From the NCBI RefSeq assembly GCF_005155025.1, contig NZ_CP039731.1, positions 868,001 through 932,000 on the forward strand: a stretch of 64,000 nt of DNA, written 5' to 3'. The translations under genes and the position numbers were made by a program. Source of the DNA: Aquitalea aquatilis. Its GTDB lineage: Bacteria; Pseudomonadota; Gammaproteobacteria; Burkholderiales; Chromobacteriaceae. The notes under the pieces were generated by a model. That model had not been told where the DNA came from and ran no database searches. It saw nothing but the letters and a program-made list of their open reading frames with translations. Within the stretch, counting starts at the first letter, position 1. Each line of letters opens with the position of its first letter. Below are positions 26,914-36,109 of the stretch, piece after piece.

Positions 26914-27675
26914 TCAGGGCGAGACAAGCTCCGCCGGCTTGCGTCGCAGCAGATTCCAGCCAGCCAGCACATAGCCGGACAGGGCATAGCAGACAAAGAA
27001 GCCGAACAGCACCAGCGGCGGCTCTGACATCAACAACAGCAAACCCACCACCAGCGCCAGCAGCATGACAAAAGGCACGCGGCGACGCAGATGGATTTCC
27101 TTGAAGCTCCAGAACTTCACATTGGTCACCATGGTGATGCCAGCAAACGCAGTAAAGCCCAGCAACACCCATTTCAAGCCAGGCAAGCGGGTATAGCCGT
27201 AGGCATGACAGATCCACACCAGCCCGGCCACCAGCGCTGCCGCCGCCGGACTGGGCAGGCCGGTAAACCAGCGCTTGTCGGTGCTGCCTATCATGGTATT
27301 GAAGCGTGCCAGCCGCAGCGCAGCGCCAGCACAATGGATAAAGGCGACCATCCAACCCAGCTTGCCCATGTCTTTCAGCAGCCACTCATAGGCCACCAGC
27401 GCAGGCGCCACGCCAAAGCTCACCATGTCCGACAGGCTGTCAAACTCGGCACCAAAGGCACTCTGGCTATGCGTCAGCCGCGCCACCCGGCCATCCATGC
27501 CATCCAGAATCATGGCCAGGAAAATGGCAACGGCTGCATTCTCGAAATTCTGATTCATCGCCTGGACGATGGCGTAGAAGCCGGCAAACAGGGCGGCCAG
27601 CGTGAAAGAGTTGGGCAGCAGGTAAATACCTTGCCGCCGCAGGGACGGCTTACCCGGAACGGGGTCATGGATCAT
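26914..27675 (-). CDS. pssA: CDP-diacylglycerol-serine O-phosphatidyltransferase
   Basis: Makes phosphatidylserine, precursor of phosphatidylethanolamine, in the inner membrane. The 253-residue protein has several helices and the CDP-alcohol transferase motif from DGMDGRVARL to GAEFDSLSDMVSFG. I chose ATG 27673-27675 (MIHDPVPGK); a GTG 14 codons upstream is possible. In betaproteobacteria psd often lies between ilvC and pssA; here psd is absent. A terminator precedes and another follows, so it has its own promoter in 27676-27856, where a 6-bp-arm repeat (27828-27843) is visible. Confidence 0.93.
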   Translation of the reverse strand: MIHDPVPGKPSLRRQGIYLLPNSFTLAALFAGFYAIVQAMNQNFENAAVAIFLAMILDGMDGRVARLTHSQSAFGAEFDSLSDMVSFGVAPALVAYEWLLKDMGKLGWMVAFIHCAGAALRLARFNTMIGSTDKRWFTGLPSPAAAALVAGLVWICHAYGYTRLPGLKWVLLGFTAFAGITMVTNVKFWSFKEIHLRRRVPFVMLLALVVGLLLLMSEPPLVLFGFFVCYALSGYVLAGWNLLRRKPAELVSP

Positions 27676-27856
27676 GGTGTTATCCGTAAACGAAGCTATC
27701 GGTACGGCGCTGAGCACATACCGGCGCGGGCCGGCAGTCAGTACGTCGACGATCTAGACAAAGGGCGCATGCGCGCAGAGCCGGTGATTTTAATCCAAGC
27801 CGGCCCCGGCAGCAAAAGCACCGGCCCGGTCACACGCGTGACCGCTACGCAACAAT

Positions 27857-27882
27857 GAAAAAAGCCGGGGTTCCCCGGCTTT
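27857..27882 (-). terminator. Intrinsic terminator after ilvC
   Basis: A perfect 10-bp stem AAAGCCGGGG/CCCCGGCTTT with a 2-base loop is followed on the minus strand by six T. It ends the ilvI-ilvH-ilvC operon 22 bases past the ilvC stop. Confidence 0.9.
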
Positions 27883-27904
27883 GGCACACTGACCGACTTC
27901 GAAA

Positions 27905-28936
<1,032 letters not shown>

Positions 28937-28984
28937 TTATCCGGGCGGCCACCGCTGTGGCCCGCCGTCAGATGTATAGATATA

Positions 28985-29476
28985 TCAGATTTTCAGAACC
29001 CGTTCACCACGGCCAATGCCGGATGCGCCAGTACGGACCGTTTCCAGGATCACTGCGCGGTCGATGGCCTCGATAAAAGCCCCCAGCTTGTCGCTCGTAC
29101 CAGTCAGCTCGATGGTGTATGTCTTTTCCGTAACATCAATGATGCGACCGCGGAAAATATCCGCCATGCGCTTCATTTCCTCCCGGTCTTTACCGGTAGC
29201 GCGCACCTTGATCAGCATCATCTCGCGTTCGATGTGCTCGGATTCATTGAGGTCTATCACCTTGACCACCTCGATCAGCTTGTTGAGCTGCTTGGTGATC
29301 TGCTCGATGACTTCGTCGGAACCATGCGTGACGATCGTCATCCGTGACAGTGTCGGATCCTCGGTAGTCGACACCGTCAGTGAGTCAATATTGTAAGCCC
29401 GGGCAGAAAACAGCCCTACCACGCGGGACAGTGCGCCCGCTTCGTTTTCCAGCAAAATCGAAAGAATATGTCTCAT
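28985..29476 (-). CDS. ilvH: Acetolactate synthase small (regulatory) subunit
   Basis: Valine-sensing subunit of acetohydroxyacid synthase III type. The 163-residue protein has an N-terminal ACT domain (RHILSILLENEAGALSRVVGLF, conserved valine-site Asn) and a C-terminal helical domain. ATG 29474-29476 is chosen by family length; earlier in-frame codons overlap ilvI. It follows ilvI by 10 bases. Confidence 0.96.
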   Translation of the reverse strand: MRHILSILLENEAGALSRVVGLFSARAYNIDSLTVSTTEDPTLSRMTIVTHGSDEVIEQITKQLNKLIEVVKVIDLNESEHIEREMMLIKVRATGKDREEMKRMADIFRGRIIDVTEKTYTIELTGTSDKLGAFIEAIDRAVILETVRTGASGIGRGERVLKI

Positions 29477-29486
29477 ACCGTCCGCC

Positions 29487-31253
29487 TCAGCACATATTGC
29501 CGTAGTCACGGTTGTTCTCGAAGGGGACCTGCTGGACGTCGCGCATGTGCGGCGGCAAATCCATCTGGTCCAGACCCTTGCCGTTCTGGATCATCGGGAA
29601 CACGTTCTCGGATTGATCGGTACGGAAGTCCAGGAATACCAGACGTTCCTTCAGGGCGGGGCCAAAGGCCTCGCGCAGTACCGGCTCGACATCGGACGGG
29701 TTTTCGATCTTGAAGCCAACATGGCCATAGGCCTCTGCCACCTTCACGAAATCCGGCAGTGCATCCATGTAGGACTCGGAATACCGGGTGCCGTAGAAGA
29801 ACTCCTGCCACTGGCGCACCATGCCCAGATAGCGGTTGTTGAGCGCCACGATCTTGACCGGTGTGTGGTACTGCTTGCAGGTGGACAGCTCCTGGATATT
29901 CATCTGGATGGAGCCTTCGCCGGTAATACAGGCGACGGTTGCATCCGGATTGGCCAGTTGCGCGCCCATGGCTGCAGGCAAACCGAAGCCCATGGTACCC
30001 AAGCCGCCGGAATTCAGCCACTGCTTCGGGCTGTCAAACTTGTAATACTGGGCCGCCCACATCTGATGCTGTCCCACATCGGATGCGACGATGGCCTTGC
30101 CACCGGTGATTTCATACAGCTTTTCCACCACGTACTGCGGCTTGATCAGCTCGGTGGACGGGGTGTACAGCAGGCTGTTGTGGCCACGCCATTCTTCGAT
30201 CTGTTTCCACCAGTTTGCCAGATACTGTGCATCCGGTTTCTGCCCGGACTGCTGCAGGATGTCCAGCATTTCCCGCAGCACGTGCTTGACGTCGCCGACG
30301 ATGGGCACGTCTACCTTCACGCGCTTGGAAATGGAAGACGGGTCCACGTCGATATGGATGATCTTCTTTGGCTGCGACAGGAAATGCGCGGGGACGCTGA
30401 TGACACGGTCGTCAAAACGCGCACCCACGGCAATCAGCACATCACAGTACTGCATGGCCATATTGGCCTCGTACGTACCGTGCATGCCCAGCATGCCGAG
30501 GAACTGCGGGTCGGAGCCCGGATAGGCACCCAGGCCCATCAGGGTGTTGGTACACGGCAGGCCCAGCGACTTGACCAGCTCGGTCACCTCGGCTGCGGCA
30601 TTGCCCTGTACGGCACCACCACCCACATAAATATAGGGACGCTTGGCTTCCAGCAGAAGGTTGATGGCCTTCTTGATCTGTCCCGGATGGCCGCGTGTGG
30701 CAGGCACATAGGAACGGATGTGCACGCTTTCCGGGTAATGGAATTCGGCACGTTGCTGGGTAATGTCCTTGGGAATATCCACCACCACCGGGCCGGGGCG
30801 GCCACTCTTGGCGATGTAGAATGCTTTCTTGATGGTGTCAGCGATATCGTTGACATCCTTCACCAGGAAGTTGTGCTTCACGCACGGGCGGGTGATCCCC
30901 ACCATGTCCACTTCCTGAAAGGCGTCCAGACCAATGGCCGGCGTGGCCACCTGACCGGAAATCACCACCATGGGAATCGAATCCATATAGGCGGTGGCAA
31001 TGCCGGTAACGGCATTGGTGGCACCGGGACCCGAGGTCACCAGTGCTACGCCAGTCTTGTCGCTGGAGCGTGAGTACGCATCAGCCGCATGCACTGCGGC
31101 CTGCTCGTGGCGCACCAGTACGTGCTTGAACTTGTCCTGCCGGAAGATGGCATCATATATTTCCAGAACCGCGCCGCCGGGGTAGCCGAACAGAAATTCG
31201 ACTCCTTCTTCCTGCAGGCAACGGACTAGGATTTCCGCGCCCGATATCTGCAT
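29487..31253 (-). CDS. ilvI: Acetolactate synthase large (catalytic) subunit
   Basis: Thiamine-diphosphate enzyme that makes acetolactate or acetohydroxybutyrate. The 588-residue protein has the FGYPGGAVLEIYDA start, the catalytic Glu in RHEQAAVHAADAY, TSGPGATNAVTGIATAYMDS, and the ThDP/Mg motif GEGSIQMN to LNNRYLG. GAGG lies 6 bases before the ATG. First gene of ilvI-ilvH-ilvC, divergent from the ECF sigma gene. Confidence 0.97.
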   Translation of the reverse strand: MQISGAEILVRCLQEEGVEFLFGYPGGAVLEIYDAIFRQDKFKHVLVRHEQAAVHAADAYSRSSDKTGVALVTSGPGATNAVTGIATAYMDSIPMVVISGQVATPAIGLDAFQEVDMVGITRPCVKHNFLVKDVNDIADTIKKAFYIAKSGRPGPVVVDIPKDITQQRAEFHYPESVHIRSYVPATRGHPGQIKKAINLLLEAKRPYIYVGGGAVQGNAAAEVTELVKSLGLPCTNTLMGLGAYPGSDPQFLGMLGMHGTYEANMAMQYCDVLIAVGARFDDRVISVPAHFLSQPKKIIHIDVDPSSISKRVKVDVPIVGDVKHVLREMLDILQQSGQKPDAQYLANWWKQIEEWRGHNSLLYTPSTELIKPQYVVEKLYEITGGKAIVASDVGQHQMWAAQYYKFDSPKQWLNSGGLGTMGFGLPAAMGAQLANPDATVACITGEGSIQMNIQELSTCKQYHTPVKIVALNNRYLGMVRQWQEFFYGTRYSESYMDALPDFVKVAEAYGHVGFKIENPSDVEPVLREAFGPALKERLVFLDFRTDQSENVFPMIQNGKGLDQMDLPPHMRDVQQVPFENNRDYGNMC

Positions 31254-31278
31254 CTTGTGCCTCTTTGTCTTGTCTTGC

Positions 31279-31299
31279 AGTCAATCTTGGCAATTGACT
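31279..31299. promoter_or_regulatory. Inverted repeat in the ilvI leader
   Basis: AGTCAAT and ATTGACT, 7-bp perfect arms with a 7-base centre, lie 26 bases upstream of ilvI between the predicted promoter and the ribosome binding site. Candidate operator or hairpin. Confidence 0.25.
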
Positions 31300-31325
31300 T
31301 GTGTTTCATCCCGTTGTGATGGAAG

Positions 31326-31355
31326 ACCTTAGCTTATCCCTCAAATGGCGGTCAA
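31326..31355 (-). promoter_or_regulatory. Putative ilvI promoter
   Basis: Minus-strand TTGACC (31350-31355), an 18-base spacer and a weak TAAGGT box (31326-31331). The -35 is good and the -10 poor, which suits an activated or regulated promoter. The leader is about 65 bases and I see no branched-chain leader peptide. Confidence 0.35.
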
Positions 31356-31479
31356 GTGCTTTTGTGCAGGTGCAAAAACACGCTAAGCCACGGTAAAAAC
31401 AGGGAAATCCGCGGGGTGGCCTTGCCTGCCCGGCTCTGCTACTATCTTTCGTTGGCATCAACCCGAATCTCCCCTACAC

Positions 31480-32046
31480 ATGGCAAGCCGCAAGGAAATG
31501 GCCGACTTTCTGCAGTCGGCGGAACGACGCGCCTTCAAGCAAGCCCTGTACGCCGTGCGCAATGACGAAAACGCACTGGACATCGTGCAAGACTCCATGA
31601 TGAAGCTGGCAGACCGCTACGCCCATGCACCGGCGGCGGAATTGCCACTGATTTTCCAGCGCATCCTGCAAAACACCATTCGCGATCACTTCCGCCGTGC
31701 CAAGGTGCGCCAGTTCTTTGGCACCCTGCTGTCATCGCTGCTGCCCACCCGTGCAGAGGACGAAAACGCCGATCCGCTGGAAATACTGAACATTGCGGCG
31801 GACGAGGCCAGCAGCAATCCGGAAAAATGGTATGCCCGTAAAGAAGTCGCCCAACTGATCGACGGCGCGGTGCAACTGCTGCCCAATCGTCAACGGGAAG
31901 CTTTCCTGCTGCGTTACTGGGAGGGACTGGATGTCGCCGAAACCGCACGGGTGATGGGCTGCTCGGAAGGCAGCGTCAAGACGCACTGTTCGCGTGCCAC
32001 CCACACGCTGGCGGCCATCCTGCAGCAAAAAGGAGTGGTGCTATGA
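31480..32046 (+). CDS. ECF-type RNA polymerase sigma factor
   Basis: The 188-residue sigma factor has region 2 (ALYAVRNDENALDIVQDSMMKLADRY, core binding and -10 melting) and region 4 (LLPNRQREAFLLRYWEGL, then VAETARVMGCSEGSVKTHCSRA, -35 recognition). An unusually long linker with charged residues separates them. Part of a betaproteobacterial cluster with DUF3619, DUF3106 and RDD genes downstream, overlapping DUF3619 by 4 bases. The signal and regulon are unknown. Confidence 0.9.
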   Translation: MASRKEMADFLQSAERRAFKQALYAVRNDENALDIVQDSMMKLADRYAHAPAAELPLIFQRILQNTIRDHFRRAKVRQFFGTLLSSLLPTRAEDENADPLEILNIAADEASSNPEKWYARKEVAQLIDGAVQLLPNRQREAFLLRYWEGLDVAETARVMGCSEGSVKTHCSRATHTLAAILQQKGVVL

Positions 32047-32441
32047 CCCCCTCGAAACAAGGTTCCGGCATCCCAGCCGGAGGCGATGACAAGCTCCAGC
32101 ACAGTGTGACCACCATACTGGACCAACCGGGCAATCAGCTCAGTAGCGCCCAGCAGCAACGCCTGCGCCAGGCCCGGGAACAGGCACTGGCCCGTTTTGA
32201 TGCACGTGTCGGCGAAGCGCCGCGCCTGCGCGAACGGCTGTCGCTCTGGCTGCAGCGCCATACCCAGGGCTTGCGCCGCAGCGTGCTGGCCCTGAGTTTT
32301 GCCATGATGGCCGGCACTGGCCTGTGGGTAATGGAGGGGCTACTGGTAGAGGAAGAAGCGGTCGATGCGGCCATCCTGGCCCACGAGCTGCCCTTGGAAA
32401 TGCTGATGGACCCGCACTTCTCGGGGAGCCTGCATGACTAA
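32043..32441 (+). CDS. DUF3619 single-pass membrane protein, candidate anti-sigma factor
   Basis: The 132-residue protein has a helical N-terminal half (about 1-75, cytoplasmic) and one membrane helix (VLALSFAMMAGTGLWVMEG), then an acidic C-terminus. The ATGA overlap with the sigma gene couples them. Topology and position are those of a membrane anti-sigma factor, but no zinc-binding HxxxCxxC motif is present, so this role is inference. Confidence 0.7.
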   Translation: MTPSKQGSGIPAGGDDKLQHSVTTILDQPGNQLSSAQQQRLRQAREQALARFDARVGEAPRLRERLSLWLQRHTQGLRRSVLALSFAMMAGTGLWVMEGLLVEEEAVDAAILAHELPLEMLMDPHFSGSLHD

Positions 32442-32823
32442 ACCACAGCGTTTATTACCCTTGCTGCTGACTGGCTGGCTGCTGGCCATGCCGGTGCTGG
32501 CCAGCCCGCTGAACAATCCACGCTGGGATCAGCTGGATAGCGAGCAACAGACGGTCATGGCGCCGCTGGCCGCCGAATGGGACCGTTATGCTCCGGAGAA
32601 AAAGAAAAACCTGCTGGCCATCGTGCCGGAATATCGCAGCCTGGACCCTGCCGGCCGCTTGCGTCTGCAAAGCAAGCTGAAAAGCTGGTCTGATCTGACG
32701 CTGGAGCAACGCCAGCAAATCCGCCAAAACTGGAAAACGCTGCAAGGCCTTCCCGCTACCGAGCGGGAAAAAGCCATCCAGCGCCTGAAACAAAGCCAGC
32801 CCAAGCCACAGGCTTCCGGCTGA
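32434..32823 (+). CDS. DUF3106 exported protein
   Basis: The 129-residue protein has a Sec signal peptide (LLPLLLTGWLLAMPVLA) and a helical domain with repeated W-x2-L/Q-rich segments (WDQLDSEQQ, WSDLTLEQRQQIRQNW). Such proteins may be periplasmic sensors like CpxP or ZraP; function unknown. It overlaps DUF3619 by 8 bases. Confidence 0.75.
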   Translation: MTKPQRLLPLLLTGWLLAMPVLASPLNNPRWDQLDSEQQTVMAPLAAEWDRYAPEKKKNLLAIVPEYRSLDPAGRLRLQSKLKSWSDLTLEQRQQIRQNWKTLQGLPATEREKAIQRLKQSQPKPQASG

Positions 32824-32845
32824 GCATCACCCTGCCGTCATCATC

Positions 32846-33391
32846 ATGAGCCCAACCTTCACCGCGGCCAGCATTGGTCGCCGCCTATGCAGCCAGCTTT
32901 ACGAATTGCTGCTGATTGCCGCCCTGCTGCTTACCGTTTCCGCCGTCATGACCGGTCTGCAAGCCTGGCTGGGGCAGTCGCTACTGCTGGACCTGCTCAC
33001 CCAGCTGGCACTCGCCGGCTCATTGTTTGGCTATTTCGGCAGCAGCTGGGTCAAATCGGGCCAGACAGTGGCCATGAAGGCCTGGCGGGTGAAGATAGTG
33101 CGACAGGATGACGGGCAGCTGATGGATTGGCGTCAGGCCGGTTTCCGCTATATCGTCGGCCTGCTGCTGTTTGTCGGCATGCCCGCCATTTCCTATCTGG
33201 CTTGGTCGCGCAATCTGGGGCATGGCCGTGAGGCGCTGCTGATTTCGCTGGCCTGGTGCATCCTGCCGTATCTGGCGGCCTGCTACGACAAGGAGCGGCT
33301 GTTTCTGCACGACCGCCTGGCGCGTACCCGCCAGATCACCCTGCCCAAGCCGCCCCATCCCGGCAAGGGCCGCCCACGGCAGGCCAGCTGA
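32846..33391 (+). CDS. RDD-family membrane protein
   Basis: The 181-residue membrane protein has the RDD domain pattern: an N-terminal RRLCSQLYE segment in place of the classic RxxDD, several helices, and the LFLHDRLARTR end with the conserved HDR. Last gene of the ECF sigma cluster. Function unknown; some RDD proteins are ion antiporters. Confidence 0.75.
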   Translation: MSPTFTAASIGRRLCSQLYELLLIAALLLTVSAVMTGLQAWLGQSLLLDLLTQLALAGSLFGYFGSSWVKSGQTVAMKAWRVKIVRQDDGQLMDWRQAGFRYIVGLLLFVGMPAISYLAWSRNLGHGREALLISLAWCILPYLAACYDKERLFLHDRLARTRQITLPKPPHPGKGRPRQAS

Positions 33392-33449
33392 GTCAGCGCG
33401 TGCAGGCAGCGACAGCGTCGTCGCCGAGCCGGCGCGGCTGACCTTGGCA

Positions 33450-33473
33450 AAATATCTTCAATAGAAGATATTT
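33450..33473. promoter_or_regulatory. 24-bp perfect palindrome upstream of the MarR gene
   Basis: AAATATCTTC-AATA-GAAGATATTT lies 73 bases upstream of the MarR start. A perfect, AT-rich inverted repeat at this position is the usual form of a MarR autoregulatory operator. The binding protein is inferred from adjacency. Confidence 0.6.
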
Positions 33474-33546
33474 CATCCAAAAGTCATGGTACTCTTTGCG
33501 CCCGGAACGGAAAGCCTGGCCCCTCCCTTACCTGGAAGCACGCAGA

Positions 33547-34044
33547 ATGCATCAACAGCCCGATCAGATCGACCGCATCGTCGCCCTCTGGAATGAAGTA
33601 CGTCCCGACCTGAACCCCTCGTCCACTCAGGTTATCGGTCGTATTGTACGGATGGAATATTTCATTACCCGCCGGGTACTGCAGGATCTGGCCCGCTACA
33701 GCCTCAACGTCGGCGAATTCGACGTGCTGGCTGCGCTGCGCCGCCGTGGCGAGCCCTATCAGTTGTCGCCCAACCAGTTGCAAGGCATGGTGCTGATTTC
33801 CTCCGGCGCGCTGACCAACCGCATCAACCGTCTGGAAGAGGCCGGCCTGGTCACCCGCTCACCCGACCCGGAAGACCGCCGCGGCGTGATTGTGACACTG
33901 AGCGCCAAGGGCTTTGCCGTGATCGAAGAAGCCGTGGTCAACCATCTGGCGGCCGAAGCCGAGCTGATGGAAAATCTGGACGACGCCGAGAAGGTGCAAT
34001 TGGCCGGACTGCTGAAAAAGCTGTTGCAGACCCAGGAAGACTGA
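33547..34044 (+). CDS. MarR-family transcriptional regulator
   Basis: The 165-residue winged-helix protein starts MHQQPDQIDRIV (ATG 33547, GGAAG upstream). It has the recognition helix region SSGALTNRINRLEEAGLVTR and the wing DPEDRRGVIVTLS typical of MarR proteins. No co-directional partner gene follows; a terminator separates it from the convergent mntH. Ligand and targets beyond its own promoter are unknown. Confidence 0.9.
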   Translation: MHQQPDQIDRIVALWNEVRPDLNPSSTQVIGRIVRMEYFITRRVLQDLARYSLNVGEFDVLAALRRRGEPYQLSPNQLQGMVLISSGALTNRINRLEEAGLVTRSPDPEDRRGVIVTLSAKGFAVIEEAVVNHLAAEAELMENLDDAEKVQLAGLLKKLLQTQED

Positions 34045-34080
34045 AGCGGCCAAGCAGCCGGCCACGCTGCCGCCAGACGC

Positions 34081-34108
34081 AAAAAAGCCGCATTACTGCG
34101 GCTTTTTT
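34081..34108. terminator. Bidirectional terminator between MarR gene and mntH
   Basis: A-run, stem GCCGCA/TGCGGC with loop TTAC, then T-run: AAAAAAGCCGCA to TGCGGCTTTTTT. Works for the plus-strand MarR gene and the minus-strand mntH, whose stop is 3 bases away. Confidence 0.9.
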
Positions 34109-34111
34109 CAT

Positions 34112-35419
34112 TTACAGCCCGATGATCAGCAGCAGGTTCGCGCCACAGATCAGTACGAACAACAACCAGCCCACCAGCTGTAGCCATGGAGCCAGGGCAA
34201 ACTCCCCCATCAGCTGACGACTAGCCGTCATGCGCAGCAGCGGCCACATGGCCAAGGGCAATTGCAGGCTGAGCACCACCTGACTCCACACCAGCATGCG
34301 CCCCACCGCGCCCTCTCCCAACAGCAGCACACCCAGCAGGGCCGGCAGCAAAGCCAGCCCACGGGTAATCAGCCGTCGCTGGTAGCAGGGAATCTTGATT
34401 TGCAGGAAGCCATCCATGATCACCTGCCCCGCTACAGTGCCGGTGAGCGTGGAACTTTGCCCCGCCGCCAGCAAAGCCAGGCCAAACAGCAGCGCCGCTG
34501 CCCCACCGGCCAGCGGCGTGATCAGCTGATAAGCCTGTTCGATATCATCCACCACCGGTTGGCCAACAGCATGAAAAGCCGAGCCAGCCAGCACCAGGAT
34601 GGCCCCGTTCACCAGCATGGCCAGCAGCAGCGACAGCACGGTATCGACGCGGCATAGCGCCAGCGTATCGCGCAGAGCATGCTTTCCGCCCTCCACCCGC
34701 CGGGTCTGCACGATGGAAGAATGCAGATACAGATTGTGCGGCATGATGGTGGCCCCGACGATGCCCAGACCCAGCACCACCGCCTGATGCAGATCAGCAC
34801 CAGGACTGGAAGGCAGCAGGCCACGCGCCACCGCCTGCCAATCCGGCCCCACCATGAAGACCTGTATGGCAAAACACAGCGCGATGGTGGCAATCAGGCC
34901 CAGCACGACCGCTTCGATCTGGCGGAAGCCCTTGCCCTTCATGCCCAGCACGATCAGGGTATCGAAAGCCGTCAGCCCCACCCCCCAGGCCAGCGGCACG
35001 CCAAACAGCAGCTTGAAGGCCAGCGCGCAGCCCAGCACCTCGGCCACATCGCAGGCGATGATGGACAGCTCGGCACTGAGCCACTGCAACAGGCGTCCGG
35101 CCGGGCCATAGCGCTCGCGACTGGCTTGTGCCAGGTCCATCCCGGTGACCAGGCCCAGCCGTGCCGCCATCAGCTGTAGCACGATGGCCACCACACTGGA
35201 TAGCGCTACCACCCACAGCAAGCCATAGCCAAAACGCGAGCCGGCCTCGATATCCGTGGCCCAGTTGCCCGGATCCATATAGCCGACAGCCACCAGCAGG
35301 CCGGGGCCGGCAAAGCGGCGCAGTCGCTGCCACCATGTGGCATGGGCGTCGATGCGGATACTGCCTTGAACTTCGGAGGGGCAAAACGGAGCGGTAGCGG
35401 TACGCGGGAGGGAAAACAT
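34112..35419 (-). CDS. mntH: Nramp-family divalent metal transporter
   Basis: Proton-coupled Mn(II)/Fe(II) importer of the inner membrane. The 435-residue protein has about 11 helices, the metal-binding DPGNW motif (residues 49-53) in helix 1 and MPHNLYLHS in helix 6. The N-terminal 30 residues are longer than in E. coli MntH. No MntR box or Mn riboswitch was recognised upstream. Confidence 0.95.
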   Translation of the reverse strand: MFSLPRTATAPFCPSEVQGSIRIDAHATWWQRLRRFAGPGLLVAVGYMDPGNWATDIEAGSRFGYGLLWVVALSSVVAIVLQLMAARLGLVTGMDLAQASRERYGPAGRLLQWLSAELSIIACDVAEVLGCALAFKLLFGVPLAWGVGLTAFDTLIVLGMKGKGFRQIEAVVLGLIATIALCFAIQVFMVGPDWQAVARGLLPSSPGADLHQAVVLGLGIVGATIMPHNLYLHSSIVQTRRVEGGKHALRDTLALCRVDTVLSLLLAMLVNGAILVLAGSAFHAVGQPVVDDIEQAYQLITPLAGGAAALLFGLALLAAGQSSTLTGTVAGQVIMDGFLQIKIPCYQRRLITRGLALLPALLGVLLLGEGAVGRMLVWSQVVLSLQLPLAMWPLLRMTASRQLMGEFALAPWLQLVGWLLFVLICGANLLLIIGL

Positions 35420-35470
35420 GCAACATCCTCAAACAGAAAGGCCGAAAATGCGCGCCGGACGCAGTGGTAT

Positions 35471-36109
35471 CTACTGGCCTAAAGGCAAATTGACACCCGC
35501 CATTTTCACCGACTCAACTGGCGTCCATGCCCAGTTTTTCTTCCATGCACCAATCACCAGATTGGGATATTCCGGCCGGCCCAGACTACCGTTGTAGCGG
35601 CCAAGCGCACGATAGAGGCTGCCGCGTTCGATATCCAGGTAATGGCGCAGGATGGTACAGCCATAGCGCAAATTGAGCGTGAGTTCGAACAGATTGTGCT
35701 GCGGATTGCCGATCTGCCTGACCCAGAAGGGCATCACCTGCATCAGGCCGCGGGCACCAACCGGTGAAATGGCGTATTTGTTAAAGCCGCTTTCCACCTG
35801 GATCAGTCCCAGTACCAGCTGCGGGTCCAGCCCGGCACGCGTGGCTTCGTACTGAATGGTGGTGAGCAGGCGTTCGCGCATCCAGCTGTCGGGAATGCGC
35901 TTTTGCAGCCGGCGCGACATCTCGGCCAGCCAGGCCTGGCCTTCCTGCGGCGTATCGAACACCAGCCGTGGTGCATTGATGTCGGCGATGGTGCGGCTCA
36001 TGGCCGAAGCCACATTGGCCGCCAGCGCCTCCTCGCGCTGCGCACCCGCCCACGCTGGCGACAAGGCCAGCAGGGAAGACAGGGCACACAGCGACAGGAG
36101 GATTTTCAT
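35471..36109 (-). CDS. Periplasmic lytic transglycosylase, SLT family
   Basis: The 212-residue protein has a Sec signal (LLSLCALSSLLALSPAWA) and a C-terminal SLT domain. The catalytic Glu is in GLIQVESGF; GARGLMQVMPFW and the AYNGS-like RYNGSLG motif follow. It cleaves peptidoglycan to 1,6-anhydro products, the substrate class of AmpD encoded 4 kb away. It overlaps the proS stop by one base. Confidence 0.9.
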   Translation of the reverse strand: MKILLSLCALSSLLALSPAWAGAQREEALAANVASAMSRTIADINAPRLVFDTPQEGQAWLAEMSRRLQKRIPDSWMRERLLTTIQYEATRAGLDPQLVLGLIQVESGFNKYAISPVGARGLMQVMPFWVRQIGNPQHNLFELTLNLRYGCTILRHYLDIERGSLYRALGRYNGSLGRPEYPNLVIGAWKKNWAWTPVESVKMAGVNLPLGQ

